NCBI GenBank assembly: GCA_046295175.1
Contig: JBKBNY010000002.1
Coordinates: 62,001 to 126,000 of the forward strand
DNA: 64,000 bases
Source of the DNA: JALOLV01 sp046295175
GTDB lineage: Bacteria > Bacteroidota > Bacteroidia > Cytophagales > Spirosomataceae
Direction: 5' to 3'
In this document: positions 50,646 through 59,784 of the stretch, one piece after another
How positions within the stretch are numbered: the stretch's first letter is position 1
Layout of the letters: every line of letters begins with the position of its first letter
Made by a program: the position numbers and the translations under genes
Notes under the pieces: generated by a model
What the model saw: only the letters and a program-made list of their open reading frames with translations
Told to the model about the DNA's origin: nothing
Databases searched by the model: none

Positions 50646-51173
50646 TTATTTAGTCGTATTGTTTAATATGAATTCTAAAAGTTTACCTACTGATTCTTCT
50701 ACTTGCTCTGTTGTAGTTTCGATAGCTAAGTCTGGTGAATCTGGCACATCAAAAGAATCACTAACCCCTGTTAGGTTATAAACCTTATTGGGGTCATCGT
50801 TTTTGAGCAATGCTCTTTTGTAAAGCCCTTTTGTATCTCTTTCTATCAATTTTTCTAATTGGCAAGATACATAAATTAGTTTTGCATTATATTTTTCTTT
50901 GAGCTCAGTTCTTGCTTCATGATATGGATTAATCGCCGCAACGATAACAACAACACCATTTCGCGATAACAGATTTGCCACAAATCCTAATCGGCTAATA
51001 TTTTCGATTCGGTCTTCTTTCGAGAATCCTAAGCCTTTGCAAATGGTTTTTCGGGTTTCGTCTCCATCCAAGACCTCTACTTTATACCCAATCTGCACAA
51101 GTTTTTCAGCAACTTTAGATGCTATTGTACTCTTTCCTGCCCCCGAAAGGCCCGTCATCTGAAAGATAGCCAT
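50646..51173 (-). CDS. cysC: Adenylylsulfate (APS) kinase
   Basis: The 175-aa protein has Walker A GLSGAGKSTIA, VLDGDETRKTIC, NISRLGFVANLL and VSCQLEKLIERDTKGLYKRA, typical for CysC. It makes PAPS, the donor for sulfotransferases. No cysD/cysN/sat gene is in view, so sulfate assimilation is not encoded here, and supplying the neighbouring sulfotransferase is the simplest role. The start at 51173 gives MAIFQMTGLSGAGKS; the longer frame is not conserved-looking. The stop touches the next gene's start codon without a gap. Confidence 0.94.
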   Translation of the reverse strand: MAIFQMTGLSGAGKSTIASKVAEKLVQIGYKVEVLDGDETRKTICKGLGFSKEDRIENISRLGFVANLLSRNGVVVIVAAINPYHEARTELKEKYNAKLIYVSCQLEKLIERDTKGLYKRALLKNDDPNKVYNLTGVSDSFDVPDSPDLAIETTTEQVEESVGKLLEFILNNTTK

Positions 51174-51214
51174 TTTTAAGTATTTGTTTTTGAATCTCAA
51201 ATATAATATAAAAG

Positions 51215-51256
51215 AAAAATCGGCCGACTCGAAATCTCGAACCGACCGATTTTTTT
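51215..51256 (-). terminator. Terminator after the PpiD/SurA-like gene
   Basis: On the minus strand ATCGG and CCGAT arms with an inner CG/CG and TCGAG-ATTT-CTCGA-type stem form a long hairpin, followed by TTTTTCTTTT. It lies right behind the stop at 51277 and between this gene and cysC. Confidence 0.75.
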
Positions 51257-51276
51257 GTATCATTCTCTAAGAATTA

Positions 51277-53424
51277 TTAATAAATCTTAGCTCTGTTGTC
51301 TTTGATATTGGCATTTTCACGAATCGCTTCGTTTACCAGCATACCAGCATTGTATCCACCAGTACGTTGAACGATTTGTGTTTTGTACATTGAGTAGTCT
51401 GCAATCTCAGGGGCAGCAGTAGTTTTTGTATTTTCCATAATAAATACACCACTATCGCCAGCAAACGGCTTAGAACGCTTACCTTGAGCCAATCCGAGAC
51501 CTTTACCGAGTGCGATGGCATCTGGGCCAGCACTTGTAAATGTACCCGTTGCTAAGTTTACGTTAGCAGCGTTTTCTACAACTGCACCAGCACCATATTT
51601 TTGAGCAATCGCCTCAAGCGTGCCCGATGCAGCACCAATTTTCTTGATGATTTGTTCGGCTTTGATTTCGTTGCGAACTTTTGCAGTCAAAATATCTTTG
51701 AAATCTTCGGCTTTCGGATTGTCTTTGTCGCTTGCACCAGTCAATACCGCTACGATAAAGTTATTGTCAACTTCAAAAACTGTATTTGAAACATCACCTA
51801 CCTCAGTATCATCATTGAACGCCCAACGGATTACCTCACGAGCATTCTGAATAGTATTGAATGATGACGCCTCTGGATTTACTCTTTCGGCTTTCAAAAC
51901 AACCAATTTACCGTCTTTCTTAACTGCATCTTCAAAGTCTTTAACCGATTTCACGCTATTGCGAAGGTTATCAGCTTTTTGGAGTGCTGCGGTGCGAGTG
52001 GCATCGCTTGGCTCAAGAGTGCGAGTAAGTGTTGCGATTTTATAACGAGTATTTGATTTTGGTTCAGTAACCTTAACAATATGATAACCAAAATCTGTTT
52101 TCACAAGATTAGGCAATAATCCAGTGCCGCTAAACCCAAAGATTGCATCTTGGAATGGCTTAACCATTTGGCCGTTATTCTGGAAATAACCCAAATCTCC
52201 ACCTTGCTGACGAGTACCATCTTCGCCATTTTGTGATGCCAAAGTAGCAAAATCAGCACCAGCTTTCAACTGTGCCAAAAGACCTTGTGCTTTTGTAAGG
52301 GCCTGAGCTCTCGCCGAATCCGACATTGTAGAATCAGACCTGATTAAGATATGGCTTGCACGAGTAGTGTAAAGTGAGTCTGTTTGAGTACCTTCAAATT
52401 TATGAATCGAGTAAGAGTTTCCATCTTTGAAAATCTGCTTACCATCTTTGGCAACCAAAGTGCCAGGTACAGCTGTACCAATTACCGATTTCAAATCATC
52501 TGATAACTCACTGTAAGATTTTAAGTATGTAACTTTTGTATCAGAGTTACGCGAAGCATAATCTTGTGCATTTGGAGCCGTTGCGAGTCCGCTTGCGTAA
52601 GTTTTCAAATCATTATAAAGAGCCGAGCTATCTTCTTTAGTGGGTTGTACTTGATATACAACGTAAGAGAATGAACGGCTATCGTAACCTTTGAATTCGT
52701 TTTTGTGCTTGCTCAAATAATCAGACAATTGACTATCTGTTACTTTGATAGTCGTATCGTTGATGCTGTAGAATGGCACATACAAATATTTCAAATCGGC
52801 ACGTGTTGCTTGTGCTTGGTATTCTTTTTTAGCTTCGGCAGTAGTAACAAACGAAGAAGCAGACATCAAAGCTGCGTATTTCTCACGAAGGCGTTGCTGA
52901 ATCAAACCTAATTTCAATTGGTCCCAAGCTTGTTTTTGTTGAACTGGCAATTGGTTATTGGCCGCAGCATTTGTAAATTCAATCAAACGATTGCGGTCAA
53001 ACTGACCAGTTTGTGGGTCTGAGAACTGCTGACGAACAAAAGGGTGGATGTATTTTGTACCCTGAATCATCTCGCGTAATTCATCTGGAGACACTTTCAA
53101 GCCCAACGCATCGTATTCTTTTTGATAAGCGTATTTGAAAAGAAACTCTTGCCAAACTTGCTCACGAATCTGCTGAAGCATGCCATCGTTTACACTTTGG
53201 CCTTGTGCTTGGTAATTTTGTACTTGATTTTGAACCTGTGCTTCAAACTCTTTGACGTCAATGGATGAACCAGCGATAGTTCCTACGGTGTTATCTTGTC
53301 CTCCGAAAAGACTGGATGTTCCACCTGCTAAGAAATCTCCACCAAGAATGAAAAGCAAAAGAGCAATAGCTACTACGGCTACCGCAACTCCCGAACGCTC
53401 ACGAATTTTGTTAATTAAAGCCAT
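51277..53424 (-). CDS. Periplasmic peptidyl-prolyl isomerase, PpiD/SurA-like
   Basis: The 715-aa protein has one N-terminal transmembrane anchor (SGVAVAVVAIALLLFILGGD), a SurA_N-type chaperone region with TIAGSSIDVKEFEAQVQNQV, and a parvulin rotamase domain about residues 355-460 (ASHILIRSDST; QQGGDLGYFQNNGQMVKPFQ; TDFGYHIVKVTE). A C-terminal chaperone-like region follows. It folds outer-membrane proteins at the periplasmic side of the inner membrane. Confidence 0.92.
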   Translation of the reverse strand: MALINKIRERSGVAVAVVAIALLLFILGGDFLAGGTSSLFGGQDNTVGTIAGSSIDVKEFEAQVQNQVQNYQAQGQSVNDGMLQQIREQVWQEFLFKYAYQKEYDALGLKVSPDELREMIQGTKYIHPFVRQQFSDPQTGQFDRNRLIEFTNAAANNQLPVQQKQAWDQLKLGLIQQRLREKYAALMSASSFVTTAEAKKEYQAQATRADLKYLYVPFYSINDTTIKVTDSQLSDYLSKHKNEFKGYDSRSFSYVVYQVQPTKEDSSALYNDLKTYASGLATAPNAQDYASRNSDTKVTYLKSYSELSDDLKSVIGTAVPGTLVAKDGKQIFKDGNSYSIHKFEGTQTDSLYTTRASHILIRSDSTMSDSARAQALTKAQGLLAQLKAGADFATLASQNGEDGTRQQGGDLGYFQNNGQMVKPFQDAIFGFSGTGLLPNLVKTDFGYHIVKVTEPKSNTRYKIATLTRTLEPSDATRTAALQKADNLRNSVKSVKDFEDAVKKDGKLVVLKAERVNPEASSFNTIQNAREVIRWAFNDDTEVGDVSNTVFEVDNNFIVAVLTGASDKDNPKAEDFKDILTAKVRNEIKAEQIIKKIGAASGTLEAIAQKYGAGAVVENAANVNLATGTFTSAGPDAIALGKGLGLAQGKRSKPFAGDSGVFIMENTKTTAAPEIADYSMYKTQIVQRTGGYNAGMLVNEAIRENANIKDNRAKIY

Positions 53425-53541
53425 TAAATTATTTGTGATTTACGAATTTTCAATTTACGATTATCACTTAAAAATCATTCAAAACCTATCGAATGATTGA
53501 TAAATGTCCATAAATAGCTACTCTAACTAAAATTTGAACCG

Positions 53542-53572
53542 CAAAAATAAGAAGATTCCTACGTATTATCAA
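53542..53572 (-). promoter_or_regulatory. Promoter of the PpiD-like gene
   Basis: On the minus strand TTG (53572-53570), a 20-base spacer and TATTTTTG (53549-53542) match the Bacteroidota promoter TTG-N19/20-TAnnTTTG. Transcription would start near 53535, giving a leader of about 110 bases before the ATG. Confidence 0.6.
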
Positions 53573-53730
53573 AATTGTTAAAGTTTTTATCAAGATTTAT
53601 GCCAAAGGATTTTTAAATGTAGAATTGATTATTGAGTGGATAAGTACCAGTTTTTAAATGTGTTAATCATTATAAACCGAGCTATTTGGAACTCCGATTA
53701 ACGATTAACTACTTAGCAAGCAAGGTTTGT

Positions 53731-53758
53731 TGCGAGATAACAAAAACACTATCTCGCA
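53731..53758 (-). terminator. Hairpin past the Kelch lipoprotein gene
   Basis: TGCGAGATA and TATCTCGCA form a perfect 9-bp stem with a 10-base loop 14 bases downstream of the stop at 53772. No U-run follows, so termination would be weak or need a factor. Confidence 0.45.
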
Positions 53759-53771
53759 GAGTTTGGATTAA

Positions 53772-55325
53772 TCAAGGGATATACTCCCAAAATTTAGTTT
53801 TGTATTGTCCGTTAAATCCAGTTCCAAAAAATGCACGTGATTCCATAGAAAAAGTAACCCCATGCAGCGTCAACTTATCGAAAGGAACATTCAGATTCAT
53901 CCATTTATCATGAACAAAATCATAAACGGCTAATTTCTGAGCATCTTCATACAGCAAATATCCACGATTATTTGTCTGGAATCCGTAGGCGTCTCGTACC
54001 TTAAAATTAGCTTTAGGTGTAAATTTATCGGTCGTTGGGTCATACTCGTACCAATCGCCAAGCCAGCCTTTATCGGTTTCGCCGTCGTGGCCGCCACCTA
54101 AATACGCTTTACCATTATAAGTATAAGCAACAGCAAAGGCACGGTCGGGACCCGGAACATTCGATTTCTGCGACCATCTGTCGGTTTTGGGGTCATATTC
54201 CCACAGGTCTTTGTACCAGCCATTTTTTCCTTTGCCAGTTCCCACGTATCCTTTACCATTTAAAGCAAAAGCAATTGCGTGTTCTCTTTTTCCCGATGGT
54301 AAGTCTGCAATTTTGCTCCACTCATCGGTTTGCGGGTTGTATTTCCAAAAATCATTCGACCCCTCAACCCCATTATGCCCAGTTCCTAAATAAGCCATTC
54401 CATCAATCACAAATGCCACAGCGGCATTGCGAGAAGCCGCCGTGTAGTCGGCTCGTTTGGTCCATTTTTGAGTTTCGCTATCAAACTCCCACAAATCTTT
54501 GAGTCGATTTCGGTCTTGGTCAATTCCCATACAGATATATCCTTTATTACCAATCGAAAAACTCGTGGCGTACCAGCGGCCATCGCGGGGCAATTCCGAC
54601 GGAATAAGTTTCCATGTATCGGTTAGGTATTCAAAACTGGTTTCGGTTGTTTGGCAACTATCTACCGAAACAATCACCTTAGCCGTTTTGGTTTTTCTTT
54701 TAGGAATTCTCACCGTCAAGCTGCTGGTTGTCGAAGAAATCACCTCAGCCTTTTGCCCATCGAAGGTTACAATATTATGTTTTGGAATTTCACTAAATCC
54801 AGTTCCGAGAATCGTCAGAGAGTCGTTTTCCACACCAAACCCACTGCTCAGGCTTTCGATTTTCAACAATTGTGGATTAACCAAACTCACGGTCTTAAAA
54901 GCTGTATAGTCGAGCAATACTTTTTCAGAATTTTTTATCTTGATTTTCAGATTTTGCTTACTGATTTTACCCTCACCAGCAATGTTGATGGAGTTGACAG
55001 TCTGTGGATTAATCTCGAAAGTTGAGTCGCTTTTTGCGGTTGCTTTCAACACCATTTCGGGAGTTTGTGGACAAGATGACTGTATTTTTATGGATAAGTC
55101 GTTTTGTTCGCCTTTTCCGATATTCAAAATCAAAAACGATGCTTGTGGAAAAATCTGGTTATTCAGGCTATCGCTCAATGCCTTGAATTGGCCCACAAAA
55201 TTATCGGTCTTGAAGTTAGAACTAACACTCTGCGGCGGTAGCTGCGTGTCTGGATTTAGAATATCGAGGTCATTCTTGCAGGATAAAAATGGAATTAGTA
55301 AGAGTAATGGATAAATCTTTCTCAT
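53772..55325 (-). CDS. Kelch-repeat lipoprotein with IPT/TIG domain
   Basis: The 517-aa protein has a lipobox (LLLLIPFLSCKND), an N-terminal domain of about 120 residues, an IPT/TIG domain at about 150-235 (LSSGFGVENDSLTILGTGFS, SLTVRIPKRK), and five or six Kelch repeats (for example NDFWKYNPQTDEWSKIADLP and KDLWEYDPKTDRWSQKSNVP) that form a beta propeller. Such proteins of Cytophagales are often surface lipoproteins; the ligand is unknown. It is transcribed alone. Confidence 0.9.
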   Translation of the reverse strand: MRKIYPLLLLIPFLSCKNDLDILNPDTQLPPQSVSSNFKTDNFVGQFKALSDSLNNQIFPQASFLILNIGKGEQNDLSIKIQSSCPQTPEMVLKATAKSDSTFEINPQTVNSINIAGEGKISKQNLKIKIKNSEKVLLDYTAFKTVSLVNPQLLKIESLSSGFGVENDSLTILGTGFSEIPKHNIVTFDGQKAEVISSTTSSLTVRIPKRKTKTAKVIVSVDSCQTTETSFEYLTDTWKLIPSELPRDGRWYATSFSIGNKGYICMGIDQDRNRLKDLWEFDSETQKWTKRADYTAASRNAAVAFVIDGMAYLGTGHNGVEGSNDFWKYNPQTDEWSKIADLPSGKREHAIAFALNGKGYVGTGKGKNGWYKDLWEYDPKTDRWSQKSNVPGPDRAFAVAYTYNGKAYLGGGHDGETDKGWLGDWYEYDPTTDKFTPKANFKVRDAYGFQTNNRGYLLYEDAQKLAVYDFVHDKWMNLNVPFDKLTLHGVTFSMESRAFFGTGFNGQYKTKFWEYIP

Positions 55326-55465
55326 TTTGGCAGTTTTAAATACGAAGAGAAAGACGGCGTGGGTGCTGAATGGTTGGAAACAAAATAATTCCTATTTAAA
55401 TTTTGTTTGATTTGGATAATTTTTCCTTAAAATTGTGCATTAATAATCACAAAGCTTATCACATT

Positions 55466-56176
55466 ATGAACGAACAAAATTTCTCTCAATTTTACACACC
55501 CGAACAAATCAAAGCCGAACAAGCCAGCTTTATGGCAAAAGTTTACGGCTGGATGACTGCGGCGTTAATCGTAACTGGGTTTATTTCGATGTTTGTTGCG
55601 TCGAGCCCAGAGTTATTGGTTACAATCGTAGGCAATAAACTATTTTTCTACGGATTACTAATTGCTGAGGTGGGCATTGTATGGTGGCTATCATCACGCG
55701 TACAATCAATGTCGGCCAATACCGCAACGCTTTGGTTTTTTCTGTATGCGATTCTAAACGGTATGACGCTATCGGTAATTTTTGTAGTTTATACAGCGTC
55801 ATCAATCGCAAGTACATTTTTTATTACGGCGGGTACATTCGGGGCGATGTCGGCTTACGGATATTTTACCAAACGTGATTTGACCTCGTGGGGAAGCTTC
55901 CTTTTCATGGGCGTAATCGGATTGGTGATTGCGGGTATCGTCAATATCTTTTGGCAAAACGATATGTTCGGTATGATTGTAAGTGCTATCGGCGTGTTAA
56001 TTTTTACAGGATTGACAGCTTACGATACGCAGAAAATCAAAGAAATGAATATCATCGGCAATGCAGGTACCGACGAAGACCGCAAAGAAGCCGTGATGGG
56101 GGCATTGACACTTTATCTTGATTTTATCAATTTATTCTTATACCTACTCCGTTTATTGGGTGGTCGCAGAGACTAA
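55466..56176 (+). CDS. Bax inhibitor-1/YccA family membrane protein
   Basis: The 236-aa protein starts MNEQNFSQFYTPEQIKAEQA and has seven membrane helices, with family motifs YAILNGMTLSVIFVVY, TAGTFGAMSAYGYFTKRDL and the C-terminal LTAYDTQKIKEM plus LDFINLFLYLLRLLGGRRD. Family members modulate ion balance or interact with the FtsH protease (YccA). The ATG at 55466 is preferred; the longer frame adds 21 unlikely residues. Confidence 0.94.
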   Translation: MNEQNFSQFYTPEQIKAEQASFMAKVYGWMTAALIVTGFISMFVASSPELLVTIVGNKLFFYGLLIAEVGIVWWLSSRVQSMSANTATLWFFLYAILNGMTLSVIFVVYTASSIASTFFITAGTFGAMSAYGYFTKRDLTSWGSFLFMGVIGLVIAGIVNIFWQNDMFGMIVSAIGVLIFTGLTAYDTQKIKEMNIIGNAGTDEDRKEAVMGALTLYLDFINLFLYLLRLLGGRRD

Positions 56177-56198
56177 GCAGTTGAACGAATTTTCATAA

Positions 56199-56231
56199 AA
56201 AAGGCTCGCTATTCATAACAGCGAGCCTTTT
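56199..56231. terminator. Bidirectional terminator between the BI-1 gene and glnS
   Basis: AAAAGGCTCGCT and AGCGAGCCTTTT form a 12-bp perfect stem with a 9-base loop and T tracts on both strands, between the convergent genes ending at 56176 and 56235. Confidence 0.92.
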
Positions 56232-56234
56232 GTT

Positions 56235-57905
56235 TTATTTCTTCCAAGAATCTTTCAGTCCGACGGTTCGATTGAAAACCAATTTTTCGGGTGTCGAATC
56301 AACATCTTTGATAAAATATCCTTTACGGATAAATTGTAGGTGTTTATTGTCCGAATCTTGTTTGAGGCTCGGCTCTACATAAGACGTGATTACCTGCAAA
56401 GATTCTGGATTGATGTAATCTTTGAAATCACCTTCTTCCGAACTCGGGTCTTCTACTCTAAACAGTCGGTCATACAAACGAACTTCTGCTTCGATGGCTT
56501 CATTAATCGAAACCCAATGGATTGTTCCTTTTACGCTGATTCCCGAAGTATCATTGCCTGATTTTGAATTTTCGATGTACGAGCAGCGAATCTCGGTAAT
56601 CTCGCCGTTTGCGTCTTTTACTACCTCATCACATTGAATGATATACGCACCTTTCAATCTCACCATTTGTCCAGGGGCCAATCGGAAGTATTTTTTTGGA
56701 GGATTCTCCATAAAATCATCCTTCTCGATAAAAATCTCACGGCTAAATGGAACTACTCTCGTTCCGCTTTCGGGGTCTTCGGGGTTGTTTTCGATGTGGA
56801 GTTCTTCGGTTTGTCCTTCTGGATAATTGGTAATTACCACTTTAACAGGGTCAAGTACCGCCATCACACGCGTTGCGATTTTGTTGAGGTGTTCTCTTAC
56901 GCAGAACTCCAAAAGACTCAAATCAACCGTATTTTCACGTTTGGCAATACCGATTCTATCACAAAAATCACGGATTGCGTCGGGTGTATAGCCACGTCTT
57001 CTCATACCCGAAATCGTCGGCATACGAGGGTCATCCCAGCCCGAAACGTAGTTTTCACGCACCAATTGCAATAATTTACGCTTGCTTGTAACAGTATAAT
57101 TCAGATTTCTACGAGCAAACTCGTATTGTTTCGATGGGAAAATCTCAAGTTTTTCGATACACCAATCGTACAATTCACGATGCGGCACAAACTCCATCGT
57201 ACACAACGAATGCGTGATTTTTTCGATTGAGTCAGATTGTCCGTGAGCAAAATCATACATCGGATAAATACACCATTTATCGCCAGTACGGTGGTGATGA
57301 GCAAATTTGATACGGTACAAAATTGGGTCTCGCATCAACATATTTGGCGAAGCCATGTCTATTTTAGCACGTAAAACGCACGAGCCTTCGGCAAATTCAC
57401 CGTTCTTCATTCTTCCGAATAAGTCAAGGTTTTCTTCGATGCTACGGCTGCGGTACGGACTATCTTTACCGGCTTCGGTGGGTGTTCCTTTTAGTTTTGC
57501 CATCTCCTCGGCCGAGCTATCATCTACATAAGCAAGCCCTTTTTTGATAAGCGAAACGGCAAAATCGTAAAGCTGGTCGAAGTAATCAGAGGCGTAGAGC
57601 TCTTCGGCCCATTCAAAACCAAGCCATTTGACGTCGGCTTTGATGGATTCTACGTACTCGGTGTCTTCGGTTACAGGATTGGTATCGTCGAAACGGAGGT
57701 TGGTTTTGCCACCATACTTATTTGCTACGCCAAAGTTTAGGCATATCGACGAGGCATGACCAATGTGCAAATAACCGTTGGGTTCTGGCGGAAAGCGAGT
57801 CAATACTCGGCCATCGTGTTTACCAGATTCCAAATCGGCTTCGATAATTTGCTCAATGAAGTTTAATGATTTTTCGTTTGATTCTTCTCTCGTTTCTAAA
57901 TCCAT
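56235..57905 (-). CDS. glnS: Glutamine--tRNA ligase
   Basis: The 556-aa class I aminoacyl-tRNA synthetase has the HIGH motif PPEPNGYLHIGHASSI, the KMSKS-like TVTSKRKLLQLV, the acceptor-binding VYPMYDFAHGQSDSI and the C-terminal anticodon-binding beta-barrels. It lacks the YqeY tail found in some Bacteroidota GlnRS proteins. The ATG at 57905 (MDLETREESNEKSL) is preferred to a TTG 4 codons upstream. Confidence 0.96.
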   Translation of the reverse strand: MDLETREESNEKSLNFIEQIIEADLESGKHDGRVLTRFPPEPNGYLHIGHASSICLNFGVANKYGGKTNLRFDDTNPVTEDTEYVESIKADVKWLGFEWAEELYASDYFDQLYDFAVSLIKKGLAYVDDSSAEEMAKLKGTPTEAGKDSPYRSRSIEENLDLFGRMKNGEFAEGSCVLRAKIDMASPNMLMRDPILYRIKFAHHHRTGDKWCIYPMYDFAHGQSDSIEKITHSLCTMEFVPHRELYDWCIEKLEIFPSKQYEFARRNLNYTVTSKRKLLQLVRENYVSGWDDPRMPTISGMRRRGYTPDAIRDFCDRIGIAKRENTVDLSLLEFCVREHLNKIATRVMAVLDPVKVVITNYPEGQTEELHIENNPEDPESGTRVVPFSREIFIEKDDFMENPPKKYFRLAPGQMVRLKGAYIIQCDEVVKDANGEITEIRCSYIENSKSGNDTSGISVKGTIHWVSINEAIEAEVRLYDRLFRVEDPSSEEGDFKDYINPESLQVITSYVEPSLKQDSDNKHLQFIRKGYFIKDVDSTPEKLVFNRTVGLKDSWKK

Positions 57906-58063
57906 AGATAACAGCAATTAATGCAAACATACATTTGCATAACTTTGTGGTATTGTTGTAATTAACGCAAATTTAACAAATAGACGTTTGGAGTTGGGCA
58001 AAAATTGGAGAATGATTGAAAATTGTATTTTAAATCTAAAAAAATATTGAAATATTAATAAAA

Positions 58064-58678
58064 ATGCTTTTTGAAGATACTTATAAAACGATAATTAAAC
58101 CGTCCGAAGGTGATTTTAGAGATAGAGGAAGTAAGTTTTTGGCTTTTGCGTATCATATCGAATCAGAACAAGAAGTAAAACCAATCATTGATATTTTGCG
58201 AAACCAACACCCAAAAGCCAATCATCATTGCTATGCTTTTCGGTTAGGATTGGATAAATCAAATCATCGAGCCAACGACGACGGCGAACCATCGGGGAGT
58301 GCAGGCAAGCCAATCTTGAATACGATTCTTTCAAAAGATTTGACCAATATTTTAGTAGTGGTGGTTCGGTATTTTGGCGGAACACTACTCGGAGTCCCTG
58401 GTTTGATAAATGCTTACAAATCGGCAACGCAAATCGCCCTCGAAAACGCCGAAGTCGTAGAAAAAACCGTCAATGATATTTATGAAATTTGGTTTGATTT
58501 TGCCCAAATGAACGATGCCATGAAGGTTGTAAAAGAATTTGGATTGAAAATTCGTAATCAGATTTATGATAATCGCTGTGGAATCGAATTCGAGGTTCGG
58601 AAGTCGCTCTTGAATCAAGTAATTGGTAAATTAGAGAAAATCGAAGGAGCCGATATTAGTTATTTGAAAACAATTTGA
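58064..58678 (+). CDS. YigZ/IMPACT family protein
   Basis: The 204-aa protein carries the UPF0029 signature: DRGSKFLAFAYHI, HPKANHHCYAFRLG, RANDDGEPSGSAGKPILNTI and VVVRYFGGTLLGVPGLINAY, with a C-terminal DUF1949-like domain. IMPACT proteins regulate translation by binding ribosomes in eukaryotes; the bacterial role is not settled. It lies between glnS and a patatin gene and is probably transcribed alone. Confidence 0.93.
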   Translation: MLFEDTYKTIIKPSEGDFRDRGSKFLAFAYHIESEQEVKPIIDILRNQHPKANHHCYAFRLGLDKSNHRANDDGEPSGSAGKPILNTILSKDLTNILVVVVRYFGGTLLGVPGLINAYKSATQIALENAEVVEKTVNDIYEIWFDFAQMNDAMKVVKEFGLKIRNQIYDNRCGIEFEVRKSLLNQVIGKLEKIEGADISYLKTI

Positions 58679-58760
58679 GTGAAATATTGAAGTGTCAAAT
58701 ACGTTAAAAGTGAGTAGGAGAGAATCACATTTACCTCCAAAATTATAAAAGCATGATTTT

Positions 58761-59783
58761 ATGAAAAGATTGATATTCACTTTATTGATACTCAATTCTA
58801 CACAGTTATTTGGGCAAATAACTTACAAAAACCTCGTGATGGAAGGCGGAGGTGTAAAAGGCGTAGCCTACGGTGGGGCATTGATAGAATTAGAAAATCG
58901 GGGTATCTTAAAAGACATTATCAGAGTAGGTGGTACATCGGCAGGGGCGATTCAGGCCTGCTTGCTTTCGGTGGGTTATACAGCCGAAGAGATTTCTAAA
59001 ATAACTAACGAAACGCCGATTGAGTCTTTTAACGACGGTGGATTTATTACAAAAAAGACCCAAAGCCTTTTTAAGGAATATGGCTGGTACCAAGGCGAAA
59101 CATTTTTGGAAACACTCCGCCGACTGATTGGCGAAAGAACCGGAAACCCTGATTTGACCTTTGCCGATTTACACAAATTGGCGGCTTCTTACCCCTACCG
59201 AGACTTGTATGTAACTGGCACAAACCTGACCAAGCAGAAACTCGAAGTATTTTCGTACGAAACGTACCCCAACATGCGAGTCTGCGATGCGGTGAGAGTT
59301 TCGATGTCTATTCCGCTGTATTTCAAAGCATTATGGATAAATCCAGAGGGAAAAGTATTTGAAAAACCAACTCCCGAAGACGCTTGTAGTTTGTTTGTTG
59401 ATGGCGGAATGTTGATGAATTACCCGATTGCGATATTCGATAATAAAAAATACCTCGAAGACCCAAGCAAAGACGAATATGTCTTTAACAACGAAACGAT
59501 TGGCTTGAGATTGGAGCGTTGCGAGCAAATTGACCAAGAGATTCAACTAAAAAATGGCCCTGCCCCTTTCGACATTAAAGATTTTGAAAGCTACATGATG
59601 GCTTTGATGAATGTTACGGGCATGTACATTTGTCCGCCTAAGCCCGAAGACACCAAACGCACTATTTTTATCAACGATGCTGAAATGAACTCTCGAATCC
59701 GTAAGATTCCAGAAGAAGAAAAACAAAAAATGATGCTTTTGGGACAACAAGGTGCAGTTGAGTTTTTCTTGAGGAATAAGTAG
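58761..59783 (+). CDS. Patatin-like phospholipase, exported
   Basis: The 340-aa protein has a signal peptide (MKRLIFTLLILNSTQLFG), the oxyanion loop MEGGGVKGVAYGGAL, the nucleophile elbow GGTSAGAIQA with Ser60 and the partner aspartate in LFVDGGMLMNYPI (Asp214), forming a Ser-Asp dyad. It hydrolyses acyl esters, probably of lipids, in the periplasm or outside. No protein secretion fusion is present. Its stop is one base from the stop of the convergent membrane gene. Confidence 0.92.
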   Translation: MKRLIFTLLILNSTQLFGQITYKNLVMEGGGVKGVAYGGALIELENRGILKDIIRVGGTSAGAIQACLLSVGYTAEEISKITNETPIESFNDGGFITKKTQSLFKEYGWYQGETFLETLRRLIGERTGNPDLTFADLHKLAASYPYRDLYVTGTNLTKQKLEVFSYETYPNMRVCDAVRVSMSIPLYFKALWINPEGKVFEKPTPEDACSLFVDGGMLMNYPIAIFDNKKYLEDPSKDEYVFNNETIGLRLERCEQIDQEIQLKNGPAPFDIKDFESYMMALMNVTGMYICPPKPEDTKRTIFINDAEMNSRIRKIPEEEKQKMMLLGQQGAVEFFLRNK

Positions 59784-59784
59784 C

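Larger units (their letters stand above)
53425..53771. other. Intergenic region upstream of the PpiD-like gene (no gene)
   Basis: These 347 bases hold no credible coding sequence. They contain the promoter at 53542-53572, a GATTAACGATTAACTAC stretch near 53695 related to the intergenic repeats at 10.9 and 13.7 kb, and a 9-bp perfect hairpin (53731-53758) just past the Kelch gene. Confidence 0.6.
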
